From positions 1-64,000 of the forward strand of contig NZ_MKKH01000033.1 of the NCBI RefSeq assembly GCF_001942335.1: a stretch of DNA of 64,000 nucleotides, written 5' to 3'. This stretch comes from Cellulosimicrobium sp. CUA-896 (GTDB taxonomy: Bacteria; Actinomycetota; Actinomycetes; Actinomycetales; Cellulomonadaceae). This document shows, piece after piece, positions 7,845 through 17,986 of the stretch. Position 1 is the stretch's first letter. Each line of letters begins with the position of its first letter. Below the pieces are notes generated by a model. That model was not told where the DNA came from. It saw nothing but the letters and a program-made list of their open reading frames with translations, and did not search any database. The translations under genes were made by a program, and so were the position numbers.

Positions 7845-10800
7845 TCAGCCGCAGGAGGGAGCGGCGTGCTCCACGGTGGTCGTGGTCTCCCGGTCGTCGC
7901 CCGCGCCGTCGGGCCGCGCGGTGACGGTCACGACGCCGGCCTCCGGTGCTGCGTCGCGGACGGCGAACGCCTGGTAGGCGTTGCGACCCGGGGCGACGGC
8001 GTCGAACTCCTTCGTCCCGTACGGCGTGGCGACCACGACGTCGAGCGCGACGTCGTCGTCGTTGACCACCCGTACGGCGACGTACGGCCGGCCGGCGAGG
8101 CACCGCAGGTCCGCCGTCGCGCGGACCGCCACGGACGTCGGCACGTCGGGGTCGGCCGCGCCGGGCTCGAGCACCCGGAGCGTCGCGAGGCCCGGGTCGC
8201 CGTCCGCCCAGGCCGTGCTGAGCGCGACGTAGCGGGCGGTCCGGTCGACGGCGAGCGTCCCGCGCGACGAGCCCCCGCGGAACTCCCCGACATCGGTGAA
8301 GGTCAGTCCGTCGTCGCTCACGGACACGACCGCGTCGGGCGCGCCGCCGCGCTCCCACGTCGTGACCACCGTCCCGATCGCGCGCACGCTCCCCAGGTCG
8401 GTGACCATCCGGCCGTCCGGCCCGGGGACCCAGGTCGTGGCGGCGTCGCCGTCGACCGCGAGGGCGGGCGACGTCATGCCCGCGGGCAGGACCGACGCGG
8501 GGAACGTCAGCGTGCTCAGGGCGTGGTCCGCGACGGGGAACGGCGTCGCGCCGGGGAAGCGCACCGTCGTGCCCGACGGCGACGCCCCCGCCGTCCGCGT
8601 GCCGCCGGTCTCGGCGTTGCGCACCTCGACGGGCTCGTCGCCCGTCACCACGACCGTGCGGGCGTCGTCGACGGTGACCGTGGCACCGGCCGGCGCGACG
8701 TCCCCGTGCCCGGCGACCGTCGCCCGGGGCGCGAGCACGACGGCGTCGCCGGCGGGGATGCTCAGCTCGAGCGTGGACGCGGTCGCGCCGATCGTCTGGG
8801 TGCCGTCGAGCACGGGGACCGGGCCGCCGTCGTGCGGGACGGTCACGGCCGTCGTCACGTCGGCACCCGTGAGGTTGAACGCGACGAGGTACCCGTCGAG
8901 GGACGTCACGAGCACGCCGTCGGCGTCCGCGGTCGGGACGGGGCGCGCCGCCAGCGCGGCCGTCGCCTGCGCGTCGCCGGGCACCATCTCCACGAGACGG
9001 GGGCCGGTCGCGCCGTCGGCCAGGCGCACGACGTGACGCGTGTCCGTCGGGCTCGAGACGCTGATCGCGCCGTCCGTGCCCGGCGTGCCGTCCGCCCCGC
9101 GGACGACGAAGCCCGCGACGCCCTCGACGTCGATCCACGCCGCGTCCTCGTCGCGCAGCTCCTCGTCACCGATGAACCGGTAGGACGCGGCGTCGTGCCA
9201 CGCTTGCCCGTCGAGCGACGTCTGCACGCGGTACTCCTGCCCCGCGGCGGACTCCCAGCCGAGCTGGACCTGCGCCACGTCCACCGCCTCGCCGAGGTCC
9301 ACCTGGACCCAGGAGTCGGCGCGCGACCGGTCGTCGCGCGACACGGCCCAGCGCGTCGTCGGGCTGCCGTCGGTGACGGCGCTCGCGGGGTGGGCGCCGT
9401 CGGCGCTCGAGGCGGTCGCGGGGCGGCCGGCGGCGAGGTCCGTGCCGTCGGGCGCGAACGCGCGTAGGTGGTAGAGCGAGTAGCCGTACTCGGGGTTGCC
9501 GCGCACGCCCTGCATCCGCACGTAGCGGGTGGTCACCGGCGCCGGGACCTGGGCGTCCGGCGGCACGAGGTCGACCGTGTCGAGGCGTGCGACGTTCACG
9601 TCCGCGCCGGCCCTGCCGTACGACGTCGCCGTCGTCCACGTCTGACCGTCGGTGGACGTCTGAACGAGGTAGCGCGCCCCGGCGCTGGCCTCCCACGCCA
9701 CGCGCACCGCGTCGACGGTCGTCTCCTCGCCGAGGTCGACCTGGATCCAGCTGTCCGGGCGCGAGCGCTCGCCGACGGCGACCGCCCACCGCGTCGACGG
9801 GTTGCCGTCGGTGACGCGTGCGGCGGTGCGGCCGTTCGCGGCGTCCTCGCTCGACGCCGTGGCCGGACGGCCCGCGGCGAGGTCGGACCCGTCGCCCGGG
9901 CCGTACGCGTGCAGCGCGAACATCGAGTACCCGTAGCGCGGGTGGCCCTCCTGGCCGAGCACCCGCACGTAGCGTGCCGTGACGGGGGCGAACGCGAGGT
10001 CGTCGACGCGGGCGGCGTTCGCGTCCGCCGGGTCGTCGGGGCGCGTGACCGGGAGGGTGACCGTCGTCTCGCCCGCGGCCGTGGTGTACGTCCGGGAGCC
10101 GTCGAGCTCGGAGTAGCCGCCCATGTCGAGGTTGCGCACGGACAGGCTCGCGTCGTCCGCGCCGGCACCGGTGGAGGCGTAGACCGCCGCGCCGGTCGGG
10201 AGGGTCACCTGCCCGGCGTAGCCGTCACCGACGCGGAGCACCGTCGAGGTGCCCTCGAATCCGTCGCGCGGCGCCGTGTACGTCGTGACCCGGCGCTCGT
10301 CGACCGTCGCCCCGGGGTTCGGGTACAGGTACGGGGTGGACCCGGAGACGTGGAACAGCCACGAGTCGTGGCCGGGGACCCACGGGAACTTCACGAACCC
10401 GCGGCGGCTCCCGGCCGCGGCCCACGCGTCGGACGACTGCTGGACCGTGAGCCCGGGGCCGTCGCCGAAGTCGCGCACGCCGGCCAGGCCTGCGAAGAGC
10501 TCGTCCTCGGGCGTGGGCACGACGGGGCCGTCCTCGTGCTCGGCGGCCTCGACGTGCAGCAGGTAGGAGATCGCGATCTCGGCGCGCGCCTCGGGCTCGT
10601 ACTTGGGCTCGCCCGAGAACTTGGTGAGCCGGTCGACCGGCGGGTACGCCTGGTAGTCCTCGAGCGCGGCGGCGAGCCCGGCCTCGGCCGCCGCGGCGTC
10701 GGGGTCGCGCAGCACCTGGCCGAGGAACGCCATGGGCAGCACGTCGCGCCCGTAGAGGAACTCGCGGTCGGCGACCATGGGCATGAACGGCTCGCCCTGC

Positions 10801-11876
10801 TCGGACATCACGAGCTTGATCGACTCCCACAGCTCCGCGGCGTTCGGCTGCCGCGTAAGGATCTCCGGCAGCGGCTCGTCGTGCAGGAGGAAGTGGATCG
10901 CGTTGCGCCCGCCCGAGCGCCAGATGTCCGACTGGTAGTGCGGGCCGAACGACCCGTGGTTCTCCACGAGGTACGTGTCGTAGATCGTCTGCATCGTGTT
11001 GGTCGACACCGGCTCGCCGGCCACGACGGCGGGGTTGTTGCGGTCCGCCGTCGGCTGCCCGGCCGCGTTGCGTCCCCAGTCGCCGAGCTGGTCGGCCCAG
11101 CGGTCGGCGTCGGGGTCGTCGGGCGCCCACGCGAGGCCCGGGGCGAGCGCCTGCGTGTAGACGCCGACCTCCTCCTGCGCGGTGTCGCCGACGTGCTTGC
11201 CGTCGGGCCAGTCCGCGGTCCAGCTGCCCGACAGCGGGTCACGCCCGAAGTCGAGGTCGGCCGTGTAGCGGGACTGCTCGGTCGCGATGGTCGTGAGGTT
11301 CTCGCGCGTCGCGGCGTCGAGCTCGTCCCACAGGAGCGTGCCCGCGGCGAGGAAGTAGGACTGGAACGTCGAGTCCCAGAACAGCCGCTGGCCCCACGTG
11401 CCCGCCGGGTCCACGTTCCGGTTGGTCGCGGCGTAGTGCTCGATGGTCGCGAGCGTCTGCGCGCGCAGCTCGTCCTCGGAGACCCCGGCGAGCTCCGCGT
11501 CGTACTCGCCGTGCGTGAGCAGCACGGCGTTGCCGAGCACGACGGCGAAGTTCATGTCCTTCGACTGGTACACGCCCGCCGACTCGTCCCAGACGCTCTC
11601 GACCCACCGCGTGTGGCGCAGCAGGGCCGCGTAGTAGTCGGCGGCGATCGCGTCGGGCGCGCCGTACGCGACCTCGCCGTACGCGACCTGGCCGGACGCG
11701 TCCGGCCCCGCCGCGGCCGGATCGCCCTGGGCCGGCAGGCCGGTGAGGACCAGCGACCCCGCGGCGAGCAGCGCCACGGCACCGCCACGGAGCCTGCCGC
11801 GACCGTGCCGGGACCGTCGGGGGGAGGGGTGACGCAACGGTTCGCGCGACGGACGGCGCGGCGACTGGTGTTCCAT
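7845..11876 (-). CDS. Secreted multidomain protein: alpha-helical (toroid-like) putative carbohydrate-active domain + three discoidin-like domains + shared C-terminal module
   Basis: 1,343 residues. Residues 1-55 form a Tat/Sec-like signal (twin Arg region, ALLAAGSLVLTGLPAQG). Residues about 70-480 are helix-rich, with repeated aromatic patterns (GTWGQRLFWDSTFQSYFLAAG, WPDGKHVGDTAQEE, LVENHGSFGPHYQSDIW) that suggest an alpha/alpha toroid like those of polysaccharide lyases and some glycosidases. I cannot assign a family. Next come a beta-rich segment, two F5/8C (CBM32-like) domains (about 630-755 and 780-890, both with LAAGRPATASS and WIQVDLGE/WVQVDLGE), a third divergent discoidin-like domain (about 1115-1230) and the C-terminal module (about 1247-1343: RCLAGRPYVAVRVVN to the terminal SCG). 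Its promoter overlaps the same LacI-type operator as GH92 and the AGE isomerase, so a role in mannoside or N-glycan breakdown is inferred. Confidence 0.7.
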   Translation of the reverse strand: MEHQSPRRPSREPLRHPSPRRSRHGRGRLRGGAVALLAAGSLVLTGLPAQGDPAAAGPDASGQVAYGEVAYGAPDAIAADYYAALLRHTRWVESVWDESAGVYQSKDMNFAVVLGNAVLLTHGEYDAELAGVSEDELRAQTLATIEHYAATNRNVDPAGTWGQRLFWDSTFQSYFLAAGTLLWDELDAATRENLTTIATEQSRYTADLDFGRDPLSGSWTADWPDGKHVGDTAQEEVGVYTQALAPGLAWAPDDPDADRWADQLGDWGRNAAGQPTADRNNPAVVAGEPVSTNTMQTIYDTYLVENHGSFGPHYQSDIWRSGGRNAIHFLLHDEPLPEILTRQPNAAELWESIKLVMSEQGEPFMPMVADREFLYGRDVLPMAFLGQVLRDPDAAAAEAGLAAALEDYQAYPPVDRLTKFSGEPKYEPEARAEIAISYLLHVEAAEHEDGPVVPTPEDELFAGLAGVRDFGDGPGLTVQQSSDAWAAAGSRRGFVKFPWVPGHDSWLFHVSGSTPYLYPNPGATVDERRVTTYTAPRDGFEGTSTVLRVGDGYAGQVTLPTGAAVYASTGAGADDASLSVRNLDMGGYSELDGSRTYTTAAGETTVTLPVTRPDDPADANAARVDDLAFAPVTARYVRVLGQEGHPRYGYSMFALHAYGPGDGSDLAAGRPATASSEDAANGRTAARVTDGNPSTRWAVAVGERSRPDSWIQVDLGEETTVDAVRVAWEASAGARYLVQTSTDGQTWTTATSYGRAGADVNVARLDTVDLVPPDAQVPAPVTTRYVRMQGVRGNPEYGYSLYHLRAFAPDGTDLAAGRPATASSADGAHPASAVTDGSPTTRWAVSRDDRSRADSWVQVDLGEAVDVAQVQLGWESAAGQEYRVQTSLDGQAWHDAASYRFIGDEELRDEDAAWIDVEGVAGFVVRGADGTPGTDGAISVSSPTDTRHVVRLADGATGPRLVEMVPGDAQATAALAARPVPTADADGVLVTSLDGYLVAFNLTGADVTTAVTVPHDGGPVPVLDGTQTIGATASTLELSIPAGDAVVLAPRATVAGHGDVAPAGATVTVDDARTVVVTGDEPVEVRNAETGGTRTAGASPSGTTVRFPGATPFPVADHALSTLTFPASVLPAGMTSPALAVDGDAATTWVPGPDGRMVTDLGSVRAIGTVVTTWERGGAPDAVVSVSDDGLTFTDVGEFRGGSSRGTLAVDRTARYVALSTAWADGDPGLATLRVLEPGAADPDVPTSVAVRATADLRCLAGRPYVAVRVVNDDDVALDVVVATPYGTKEFDAVAPGRNAYQAFAVRDAAPEAGVVTVTARPDGAGDDRETTTTVEHAAPSCG

Positions 11877-11959
11877 GGGACCTCGTTCGGTGTCGTCGTC
11901 GACAGGGACGTGCGGTCGGCGCCCGAGCTGTGCGGTGGGCGCGGCGGGCCTCCCCGCGG

Positions 11960-11989
11960 ACGATACCGGGGTGTGACAGCGCTGTCCAG
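11960..11989 (-). promoter_or_regulatory. Promoter with LacI-type operator (site 1) for the unknown secreted protein
   Basis: On the minus strand, TGGACA (11983-11988) and TATCGT (11960-11965) are 17 bases apart. The operator TGACAGCGCTGTCCAG (plus strand 11974-11989; palindromic core GACAGCGCTGTC at 11975-11986) covers the -35 box and half the spacer, so a bound repressor would block RNA polymerase. Confidence 0.7.
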
Positions 11990-12029
11990 GGTGCGGTCCG
12001 TCGGACGGTCTCCGGTCCCGCCGACGGGA

Positions 12030-12057
12030 AGAGCCCCGGCCCGAGGGCCGGGGCTCT
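12030..12057 (-). terminator. Terminator after the GH97 gene
   Basis: AGAGCCCCGGCC and GGCCGGGGCTCT pair perfectly (12 bp) around CGAG. Confidence 0.65.
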
Positions 12058-12103
12058 CCCGTCGCACATGCCCCGCGGCTGGGCCGCGAGGCCGTCGCTC
12101 GCG

Positions 12104-15100
12104 TCAGCGGCAGGCTGCCGCCGGGACGTCGACGGGGATCTCGGCGTCGAGCGCCTCCCCGCCGAGGGTGCCGCTCACCACGGCGGTCGCCGTCGACGCG
12201 TCGAGCGCCGCGGAACGCGTCGCGAACGCGTGGTACGCCGACGCGCCCGGCGCGACGGCGTCGAACGACCGCTCGCCGGCGTCCGTGCGGAGCGTGACGG
12301 CGAGGTCGACCGGCACGTCCTCGGCGTTGAGCGCGCGCACCGCGACGTACGCCTGGCCGCCCAGGCAGCGCGTCGAGGCCTCGACCGTGACGTCGACGCC
12401 ACGACCCGGGTCCGCCACGAGCACGCCGCTCGAGGGGACGAGCCGCACGTGGTCCACGTTGACGTGGCCCGTGTCGCCCGGGGCGAAGCGCAGACCGACC
12501 GAGGAGGCGTCGGCGCCCTCGAACGTCACGCGGACCGGCTCGGTGTAGCCCCAGCGCCGCCACCGGTTCGCGTCCTGCCCGAGGTTGGGCAGGGCCACCG
12601 GTCCGGCGACCTCGCCGTCGACGGTCAGCGACAGCTGCCGGTCGAGCGGTGCGACGACCATGCCGTTCGCGTAGCGGAACGACACGTCGTAGCTCGTGCC
12701 CGCGGCGACGTCGACGTCGACGGAGAACGCGGCGCCCTCGCGCGACAGCGTCCGCACGAAGCCGGAGCCCGTGTAGCCGGGGTGCTCGGTCGTCGTGATC
12801 GCACCGCCGGAGAGGGCACCGTCCTCCGCCTCGAGGACGAGCGCCGTGCGCTGGGCCTCCACGAGCGCGAGGAGCCCCGCGACGGCGTCGCCGGCCCCGC
12901 CCTGCAGCGCCGTCGCCGCCCGCTCCAGCGTGCGGTCCACCGCCTCGGCGTCGCCGCGCACGGCGGCGCGCAGAGCGGCCGTGAGCGGCGCGCGCACGGC
13001 GTCGACGACGTCCTGCGCGGCACCGCTCGCGGACTCCGCGTCGCGCAGCGCGACGAGCAGCGCGGGGATCCCGACGCGCTCGCCGAGCCACGGCTCCACC
13101 TGCGCGTCGAGCGCCGCGAGGGCGTCGCCGTCCACGTCGTCCGCGGAGCGGGAGACGAGGGCGCTGCGCAGGCCCTGCGCCGCCTGCTCGACGGCGGCGA
13201 GGTCACCGGCGTCGGCCGCCACCGCCAGCGCGTCGACGCGCGCGTCGAGCACGCGCGCCGTCGCCGAGGTGACGTCGCCGTCGACGCGCGCCGCGTCGAG
13301 CAGCTCGCCCAGCGCGGCCGTGTCGGGGAACGGCAGCAGCGGCACGTCCGTCGACGCGCCGGCCTCGCCGGTGCCGCTCGCGAGCGCGAGGTCGGTGGTC
13401 GCGGCGTAGGGCACCGCGTCGGCGTCGACCGTGAACGTCAGCGTGCGGGTCTGCCCACCGCCGATCCGCGTGGCCGTCCCGGGGACCGTCTCGCCGTCGA
13501 GGACGAGTCGCGCCTCGGTGACCGAGGTGCCCGCGTTGCGGGCGTCGAGGGTGACGTCGACCGTGCGGGTGACCGGGTCGAAGTCCGTCGTGACGTCGCC
13601 GACCACGTCGACCCGCGGCCGCTGGTACGCCTCGAGGGACGCGAGCTGCTCGGGCGTCGCCGGGCGCAGGCGCAGCGCCTGCCCGCCGGCGCCGACGAGC
13701 GAGGCGCTGAGGACGTCGTCCGACGTCACGAGCGACCGCGTCACCTCGACGGCGGTCGGGTTGCCCTTCCAGCTCGCGTCCTGCGCGTCGGCCCAGACCT
13801 CGGCGACGTACGTGACGTCGTCGTCCAGCACGTCCAGCGGGACGTCGAGCGTGCGGTCGTTCTCGTCCGTGACCACGCCGACGTACCAGGCGTCGCCGCT
13901 GCGGCGCGCCGTCGTCACGTGGTCGCCGATCTCGGCGTCGACGTGCGACTCGTCCCACGTCGCGGGCATGTCACGCAGGTACTCGAACGACTCGGGGACC
14001 TCGCGTAGTTCTCCGGCGTGTCCGCGAGCATCTGCAGCGGGCTGTAGAACGTCGTGTACAGCGCGAGCTGCGTCGTGGTGGTCGTCTGCACGCGCGTGCC
14101 GAGGTTCGCCGGGTCCCACAGCACGTCGAGCACGCCGGGCGTGTAGTCGGCGGGCCCGCCGATCCAGCGGGTGAACGGCAGGATGGTCGCCTGCTCGGGC
14201 GGGTTGCCGTTCGAGCCCATGTAGTTCTGCTGCTCCATCCCCGCGACGCCCTCGCCGGTCATCATGTTGGGGTAGGTGCGCTCCTTGCCCGTCGGCTTGA
14301 TCGCCTCGTGCGCGTTGATCGAGATGCCGTGCCGCGCGGCGGCGTCGATGACCCGCTGGAAGTGCTTGACCGCCTCCTGGTCGAAGGTGCTGCGGTTCAC
14401 GCCGCCGAGCTCGAAGCGCGTCGCGTAGCCGGTCTTGATGGCGTGGATCCCCCACTCCTCGTACTGGCTGAAGATCTCCTCGAGGTGCGCGTCGTAGTAG
14501 TCCACGTAGCCGCGTGTCTCGTTGTGCGCGACGAACCCGACGCCCTTCGACTCCGCGTAGGCGAGCACCTCGTCGATGTCCACGTCGGCCTGCGGCGTCA
14601 CGAAGTCCTGGTTGGTCCACGACCCGCCGGAGTTCGTGTTCCACCCCTCGGCGAGGACGTACTCCGCCCCCGCCTCGGCGGCGAGGTCGACGTACTCCTT
14701 GATGCGCTCGGTCGTCGCGCCGTGGTTCGGGCCCGCGTTCCACGTCGTGTCGCGGCGCTGGAGCTCCCACCACACACCGGTGTAGGTGCCGGGGTCGATC
14801 CAGTCCGTCGTGTCGTCCACGCCGTCGCCGTCGGAGTCGACGTCGCAGATCGCGCACGGGTCGTTGAGGTTCTGGATCAGGTGCGACTCCGCGAGGTCGC
14901 CCGCGGCGCGGCCCACCTGCACGGTGCGCCACGGCGTGACGACGTCCTGCTCGCTCGCGTCGAGCACGGCCTTGGTCCCGTCCGGGAGGGCGATCAGGTC
15001 GCTCACGAACGTCCCGGGCTCGCCGTCGACGCGGTCGAGCGTCATGCTCGCGTAGTCGGTGAGGTCGGCCTCGTGCACGGCGAGGAACAGGCCGTCACCG

Positions 15101-15834
15101 CGCGAGAACGTGATCGGGGTCTGCGCGGTCGCGACCTGGTCGATCGGCGCCGTCCTGTAGTGCTTCTCGTCGGCGCGCCAGTCGGTGCCGGCCGCGAGAT
15201 AGTACGCGGTCAGGTCGTCAGCGAGCGCGAACTCGGTGCTCTCGGACGTCACGACGAACGGGCCGTCCAGCGCGTCCTGCTGCGGCAGCACGTACCGGAA
15301 GCCGATGCCGTCGTCGAAGACGCGGGCGACGACGTCGACCTCGAGGCCGGACTCGTGGACCGCGTGCACCGTGAGCTCGTTCGCGTGGTTGCGGACCGAC
15401 GACTGCGTCCCCCAGGCGGGGGTCCACGTCTCGTCGACCTCGTCGCGCTCGACGGACGCGATCGTCATCCCCGACGTCAGGTCGACGTCGGGGTCGCGCA
15501 GCACGAGGCCGAGGCCGGACGCCCCGACGACCGACGTCGTGCCGTCCCGCACGACGTCGTACGTGAGACGCCCGTCCACGACGCCGACCGTGAGGTCGAG
15601 GGTGCCGTCGGGCGAGACGACGTCGTGACCGGTCACGGCGCTCACGGCCGCGAGCGGCACCGTGGCCGGGGGCGCGGCGGAGAGCGTGGCGGCGGTCGCG
15701 GCGGCTGCCGGTACGCCGGCCCCGACGGGGGCCACGAGGGCGAGCCCGAGGGTGAGGGCGGTCAGACGCCGGGGCGCGCGTGGCGCGGACCGGTCGTCGT
15801 GCACGTGGGGAGGGGAGAGGGTGCGATGGCGCAT
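12104..15834 (-). CDS. Secreted GH97 glycoside hydrolase with CBM6/35-like domain and shared C-terminal module (one frameshift)
   Basis: About 1,243 residues once repaired. Signal peptide 1-48. The GH97 N-terminal beta domain spans about 60-320 (VVSPDGTLDLTVGVVDGRLTYDV; GIGFRYVLPQ), the (beta/alpha)8 catalytic domain about 350-600 (TYTGVWWELQ, YVLAEGWNTNSGGSW, GYATRFELGG, INAHEAIKPTG) and the GH97 C-terminal domain follows. A loop near residues 325-345 carries PCAIC and a DVDSDGDGVDD calcium-loop-like motif. Then come an Ig-like segment (about 740-835), a helical segment (about 835-990), a CBM6/35-like domain (about 995-1135; LVLEAEDGALSGG) and the shared C-terminal module. GH97 members are calcium-dependent alpha-glucosidases or alpha-galactosidases; which applies here is open. 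The frame breaks near 14001-14005; adding one G gives ENYAEVPESFEYL. AGGAG lies eight bases before the ATG. It is downstream of the CUT1 transporter genes. Confidence 0.85.
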
Positions 15835-15975
15835 GCGAGGAGCTCCTGGGACGTCGTCGTCGGTGGGAGGGGGCAGGGCGCCGCGGGTGGCGGCGTGCTG
15901 CCCGTGCTGCGACCGCGGGGTGGGCGGTGGCCGTCGAGCGGGGTGGTGGCGCGTCGTCGCGCCGCGTGTGCGAGG

Positions 15976-16034
15976 AAGGGGGCCGAGGTCGTGGGCCGGG
16001 CTCGTCGAGCCCTGCCCACGACCGCGACCCCCTT
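15976..16034 (-). terminator. Long nested hairpin between the CUT1 permease and GH97
   Basis: Outer arms AAGGGGG (15976-15982) and CCCCCTT (16028-16034), with inner arms GGTCGTGGGC / GCCCACGACC and GGGCTCG / CGAGCCC. It should end or attenuate the transporter transcript, so GH97 may be read through at lower level or have its own promoter in 15835-15975, where I see no clear promoter. Confidence 0.65.
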
Positions 16035-16057
16035 CGCGTCGTGCGGTGGTCTGCGGC

Positions 16058-16963
16058 TCAGCCCTTGACCGAGCCGGACATCAGGCCGCCCACGAAGTAC
16101 TTGCCGAGGATGATGTAGACGAGCAGCGTGGGCAGCGACGCGAAGAGCGCGCCGGCCATGGAGACGCCGTAGTTCTGCAGCAGCGCGCCGTTGGCCAGGT
16201 TGTTCAGCGCGAGCGTGACGGGGCCGTTCTGGCTCGAGGAGAAGAACACGGCGAAGAGGAAGTCGTTCCATGCCGACGTGAACTGCCAGATGAGCACGAC
16301 CACGAAGCTCGGGACCGAGATCGGCAGGAGGATCGACCAGTACGTGCGGAGCATGCCCGCGCCGTCGACGCGCGCGGCCTCGATGAGCTCGTGCGGCACG
16401 GTCATGTAGTAGTTGCGGAAGATCAGCGTCGTGATCGGGATGCCGAAGATCACGTGCAGCATGATCAGCGTCGGGATGCCGCTCGGGACGCCGAGGTCCA
16501 GCACGAGCAGCTGGTTCAGCGGGATGATCACCGCCTGGTACGGGATGAACATGCCGAAGAGGATGAGCGTGAAGACGATGTTCGCGCCCTTGAAGGACCA
16601 CCGCGACAGCACGAAGCCGTTGAGCGAGCCGAGGAACGCCGCGATGATCGAGGCCGGGATCACCATCTGCAGCGTGCGCCAGATGGCGGGGGACAGCGAC
16701 GTCCACGCGGTCTGCCAGTTGTCGAGGGTCCACACCTCCGGGAGCGCCCAGGCACGGGCCGGGGACGCGTCGCCAGCGCCCTTGAAGCTCGTGACGAACA
16801 GGACGTACACGGGGATGAGGACGATCAGCAGGAAGAGGATGAGCGCCGCGTACTTCAGCGTGCGGCCGAGGCTGAACCGGTTGCGCGGCCGCTCGGTGCG
16901 CGTCTCGCGCGGGGTGCCGACGACGTCGGGGGTGGGGACCGCCGGGGTCGAGGTGGTGGTCAT
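16058..16963 (-). CDS. CUT1 sugar ABC transporter permease (MalG-like)
   Basis: 301 residues, about six transmembrane helices, starting after a 30-residue cytoplasmic N-terminus. The EAA loop HELIEAARVDGAGMLRTYWSILLPISVP and the C-terminal LGKYFVGGLMSGSVKG ending are typical of MalG-type subunits of carbohydrate uptake family 1. The ATG overlaps the stop of the upstream permease by four bases, and AGGAG lies just upstream. It works with the preceding MalF-like subunit and an MsiK-like shared ATPase, which is not encoded here, as is common in actinobacteria. Confidence 0.93.
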   Translation of the reverse strand: MTTTSTPAVPTPDVVGTPRETRTERPRNRFSLGRTLKYAALILFLLIVLIPVYVLFVTSFKGAGDASPARAWALPEVWTLDNWQTAWTSLSPAIWRTLQMVIPASIIAAFLGSLNGFVLSRWSFKGANIVFTLILFGMFIPYQAVIIPLNQLLVLDLGVPSGIPTLIMLHVIFGIPITTLIFRNYYMTVPHELIEAARVDGAGMLRTYWSILLPISVPSFVVVLIWQFTSAWNDFLFAVFFSSSQNGPVTLALNNLANGALLQNYGVSMAGALFASLPTLLVYIILGKYFVGGLMSGSVKG

Positions 16964-17862
16964 CGCTTCTCCTGACGGTTGGTGCGGATCAGGTACGGCA
17001 CGATGACGACCGCGACGATGACCAGCAGGATCGAGCCGACGGCAGCGGCGTTCGCGTAGTCGAAGCTCGACTTGAACACGTACATGTCGACGGCGGGGAC
17101 CTTGGTCTGGTAGTTCGCGGGCTTCGAGATCGACATGATGAGGTCGAACGCCTTGAGCGACATGTGGCCGATGATGATCAGCGCCGACAGCGCGATGGGC
17201 GACAGCTGCGGGAAGAGCACGTGGCGGTACAGCTTCCACTCGCTCGCGCCGTCCATGCGGGCGGCCTCGCGCAGCTCGTCGGGGATGCCGCGGAAGCCGG
17301 CGAGGAACAGGGCCATCACGTAGCCGGACAGCTGCCAGATCGCGGGGATCGCGATCGCGACGATGCCGACGCTGACGTTGTTCCACCAGTTGTTCTGCAG
17401 CGCGTCGAGCCCGATGATCTGGAACAGCCGGTTGAGGCCCGAGGCGGACTCGCCCTGGTTCGAGTTGAGCAGCCAGCGCCAGACCACGCCCGAGGCCACG
17501 AACGACACGGCCATCGGGAAGAGGTAGATCGAGCGGAAGATGCCCTCGCCGCGCATCGGCTTGTCGAGGAGCCACGCCCACACGAACCCCATGAGCATGG
17601 TCCCGGCGAGGAAGACCACGGTGTAGAGCACGAGGTTCTTCAGCGAGTGCTGGAACGCCTCGTCGCCGAGGAGGGCGAAGTAGTTCTGGAACCACACGAC
17701 GGCCGACGGCTCCTGGCCGGTCGCCTGGGCGGCGGTGTGGTTGTCCGTGATCGACGTCCGGAAGTTGGCTCCGATGAGCCCGTAGACGAAGACGGCGACG
17801 AGGATGAGCGAGGGGGCGAGGAGCAGCAGGGGTGGCCCCGCCCGCCGCAGTGACTTGAGCAT
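16960..17862 (-). CDS. CUT1 sugar ABC transporter permease (MalF-like)
   Basis: 300 residues with an N-terminal helix (LLLLAPSLILVAVFVYGLIG) and a large first periplasmic loop. The EAA motif is DELREAARMDGASEWKLYRHVLFPQLSP. It follows the binding-protein gene by 124 bases and is coupled to the MalG-like gene by an ATGA overlap. The start at 17862 is preceded by GGGAAGA; longer in-frame starts upstream lack a site and add low-complexity sequence. The first periplasmic loop contains QNYFALLGDEAFQHSLKN. Confidence 0.93.
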   Translation of the reverse strand: MLKSLRRAGPPLLLLAPSLILVAVFVYGLIGANFRTSITDNHTAAQATGQEPSAVVWFQNYFALLGDEAFQHSLKNLVLYTVVFLAGTMLMGFVWAWLLDKPMRGEGIFRSIYLFPMAVSFVASGVVWRWLLNSNQGESASGLNRLFQIIGLDALQNNWWNNVSVGIVAIAIPAIWQLSGYVMALFLAGFRGIPDELREAARMDGASEWKLYRHVLFPQLSPIALSALIIIGHMSLKAFDLIMSISKPANYQTKVPAVDMYVFKSSFDYANAAAVGSILLVIVAVVIVPYLIRTNRQEKR

Positions 17863-17986
17863 GGTGGTCTTCCCGTCCTGGGCGCGGTGCTGCGCCTGGT
17901 TCCTGGTGTCCGAGCGGTTCCGGCTGGACGCGACCGCGCGCCGTCGGGTCGTCCCGACGCGCGCGGCCGCGCGAGGTCGCGTCGGC

